Assembly: GCF_012932965.1 (NCBI RefSeq)
Contig: NZ_JABBXH010000002.1
Location: 394,573 to 458,572 of the forward strand
DNA length: 64,000 nucleotides
Direction of reading: 5' to 3'
From: Thalassotalea algicola
Lineage (GTDB): Bacteria; Pseudomonadota; Gammaproteobacteria; Enterobacterales; Alteromonadaceae
The first letter of the stretch is position 1. Each line of letters opens with the position of its first letter. Below, piece by piece: positions 62,322 through 64,000 of this stretch. The position numbers were made by a program, and so were the translations under genes. Under the pieces are notes generated by a model, which was not told the origin of the DNA, did not search any database, and was given only the letters and a program-made list of their open reading frames with translations.

Positions 62322-64000
62322 ATGCTGCGATTGTTAAGCCTGTGCCTCTGGCAGGTGCTAATTGTTGGAATTTTGTGGACCTCTATGCCGGTGGTATCAG
62401 CACAAGAAGCCGGAATTCGTATTCGTGGACCAAAAAGTACAGACGTCTTTCCTCATGAGCGCTACGGGCCAATTACATCAAGCGATACCTTGTGGAAAAT
62501 CGCATTAACTATACGCCCAGAACCATCAGTAACTGTATATCAAGTAATGCAGGCACTGTATGAAATGAACCCCAATGCCTTTGCAAATAACAACAGAAAT
62601 CATTTAGTTAATGGCCAATATTTGCAGATCCCTTCGATAGAAAAAATTCGTTTAATTGACCCATATGTGGCTAAGCGTAGCTCAGAAAGTGACGATCGAA
62701 GTTGGAAAAAGAAAGATACAGCCACAACGACTGTTGCTCAGCAGCCAATCAAACCTGAAGAACTTTCCGTTAAGAAAAAAGATTTAGATAAAGCGAAAGT
62801 TGAAATTAATGAAAAATTAGACACTTTCGATACCGAACAAAAACAAAAGTTAGATACAATTCAGCAAGATGTGCTGGACTCTATCGATGGCTTGCAAGCT
62901 ATTTTGAAAGAGAATGAGTCATTAAAACAAAGTCAGTCCAAACTCAATGAGCAGATAGATATTGTAAAACAAGAAGCTGCTAAAGATACTCAAGAGCTTC
63001 AAGAGTACCTAGAACAGTTGCTTGCCATTCAAAAAGACTTGGCTGCGAAAGAAGAAGAACGTCAACGTCAAGAACTGTTGAAAGCACAGCAAGCCGAGCT
63101 TGAACAGCAAAACTGGATGAATAGTTTGTGGTTCAAAGTGCTGATGGGAACAATTCCGGCGCTATTTATTGCTGGTATCGTCGCATTTATTATTGCTCGC
63201 AAGAAAAAGTCTCAACCAGAAGAACAAACACCAGTCGTTGAGAAAGCAGTACAGCCGCCTGAGATTGAATCAGCACCTGAAGTTGAAGAAGCAGCCGAAG
63301 AAGATTTATCGTTAGATGGTGAGCTGTCACTTGATGACGAATTGTCTATTGATTTAACTGAGTCGGATGATGAGTCAGATGATTTATTCTCAGACGGCAT
63401 GGATGATTTAGGTGACTTAGATGATGAACTAGATGCAGCGTTAACTGATGACGTTATTCACCTTGATGATGATTTAGATGAGCTTGATGATTTAGAGGAT
63501 ATCTCACTAGATGATGACCTTGATGAACTTAGTGAAGAAGGTGAACCTCTAGGTGGTGACGAATTAGACCAAGGTGATCTAGATGATCTGTTATCAGGTA
63601 TTGATGATGACGTTGAAGAAGAGTCTGAACCACTTGATGGTGGAGAGCTAGACCAAGGTGATTTAGATGACTTGCTTTCAGGGTTAGATGACTCTGGAGA
63701 TGATTCAGAGCCTTTAGAAGGTGGTGAATTAGGTCAAGATGCATTGGATGACTTGTTATCTGAAAACGCAAATGAACCTGCGGCTGATGAGATTGCAACG
63801 GAAGAAGATGAAGTAGATATTGACGCAATTATTGACGAATCGAGCGCAGAGAGCTCAGTCGATGAGATAGAAGATGGCGCCGATGTCACTGACCCAGATG
63901 ATATCGATGCATTACTCGCTAGTGCTGGTGACAGCGCAGCAGAGCCAGAAGTAGACAGTGCGGTTGATGCTATTGAAGATGGCGCGGATGTCACTGACCC
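62322..64000 (+). CDS. fimV: FimV/HubP-like polar hub protein, 3' truncated by window edge
   Basis: The frame opens at the ATG at 62322 (AGGAAAG upstream) and stays open to the right edge, so at least 559 codons are seen. A signal peptide (IVGILWTSMPVVSA) is followed by a FimV N-terminal region with a LysM-like segment (YGPITSSDTLWKIAL, then LVNGQYLQIPS). A coiled coil lies at about 150-260. One membrane helix follows (about 270-290, PALFIAGIVAFIIARKKK), then a very acidic cytoplasmic tail. The tail holds tandem repeats such as GGELDQGDLDDLLSG and DGADVTDP. HubP/FimV proteins recruit chemotaxis and chromosome-partition factors to the cell pole. The asd-fimV order is conserved in related bacteria. 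Confidence 0.92.
   Translation, partial: MLRLLSLCLWQVLIVGILWTSMPVVSAQEAGIRIRGPKSTDVFPHERYGPITSSDTLWKIALTIRPEPSVTVYQVMQALYEMNPNAFANNNRNHLVNGQYLQIPSIEKIRLIDPYVAKRSSESDDRSWKKKDTATTTVAQQPIKPEELSVKKKDLDKAKVEINEKLDTFDTEQKQKLDTIQQDVLDSIDGLQAILKENESLKQSQSKLNEQIDIVKQEAAKDTQELQEYLEQLLAIQKDLAAKEEERQRQELLKAQQAELEQQNWMNSLWFKVLMGTIPALFIAGIVAFIIARKKKSQPEEQTPVVEKAVQPPEIESAPEVEEAAEEDLSLDGELSLDDELSIDLTESDDESDDLFSDGMDDLGDLDDELDAALTDDVIHLDDDLDELDDLEDISLDDDLDELSEEGEPLGGDELDQGDLDDLLSGIDDDVEEESEPLDGGELDQGDLDDLLSGLDDSGDDSEPLEGGELGQDALDDLLSENANEPAADEIATEEDEVDIDAIIDESSAESSVDEIEDGADVTDPDDIDALLASAGDSAAEPEVDSAVDAIEDGADVTD

Noticed and set aside
63212..63994. Ser- and His/Leu-rich frames on the minus strand
   Set aside because: They are the antisense shadow of the acidic Asp/Glu/Leu repeats of the FimV tail.

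Overview
The window looks like the chromosome of a marine gammaproteobacterium of the order Alteromonadales, probably close to Colwellia or Thalassotalea (inferred from protein sequences and gene order; no search was run). It is AT-rich, densely coded and mostly core genome. I saw no IS element, prophage, CRISPR array, rRNA operon or integrase.

Layout. 1-1294: end of a CheC-like gene and a PAS-GGDEF diguanylate cyclase. 1346-2989: exported amidohydrolase. 3047-8483: lnt-corC-ybeY-ybeZ-miaB on the minus strand, then ubiF (12035) and a minus-strand tRNA cluster (Met, Leu, Gln, Gln, Leu; 13534-14275). This matches the Escherichia coli lnt-miaB-ubiF-tRNA neighbourhood, except that a 148-aa unknown and a beta-propeller pseudo-kinase (8671-11875) sit between miaB and ubiF. 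Decayed tRNA-Leu copies lie around the tRNA genes. 14478-18663: DUF3718 protein, ychF, pth, rplY, yqhD-like dehydrogenase. 18815-23149: signalling and small proteins. 23229-28115: a PhoP/PhoQ-like system with PepSY, choice-of-anchor H and DUF3300 proteins that share candidate direct-repeat operators. 28199-31603: PPK2, a tight operon with a PspB-like protein, and an orphan MlaC with a TetR regulator, each of the last two preceded by a similar palindrome. 32341-36630: RND efflux pair. 36667-40413: PEP-CTERM system (PrsT-like TPR protein and a PEP-CTERM substrate). 40650-47140: ssrA, smpB, ratA, ratB, GST, bamE, recN, nadK, grpE, which is the E. coli order apart from the GST. 47325-50704: dnaK and dnaJ, each followed by a long imperfect palindrome. 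50912-54298: two unknown proteins, an Lrp regulator and nhaA. 54402-62073: epmC, an ATP-NAD kinase-like gene, yfcL, mnmC, fabB, pdxB, asd. 62322 to the right edge: fimV, cut by the window end.

Regulatory signals readable from sequence are two sigma-32 promoters (grpE, dnaK), three tandem LexA-like boxes before recN, overlapping FabR-like and FadR-like sites before fabB, two TetR-type palindromes, PhoP-box-like direct repeats, and many hairpin terminators. The tmRNA encodes the tag ANDETFALAA.

The most unusual items are the long palindromes abutting dnaK and dnaJ, the pseudo-kinase module inserted into conserved synteny, the series of tRNA-Leu relics, and the shared operator around the PhoPQ-like locus. 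I did not find a clearly new defence or mobile system.
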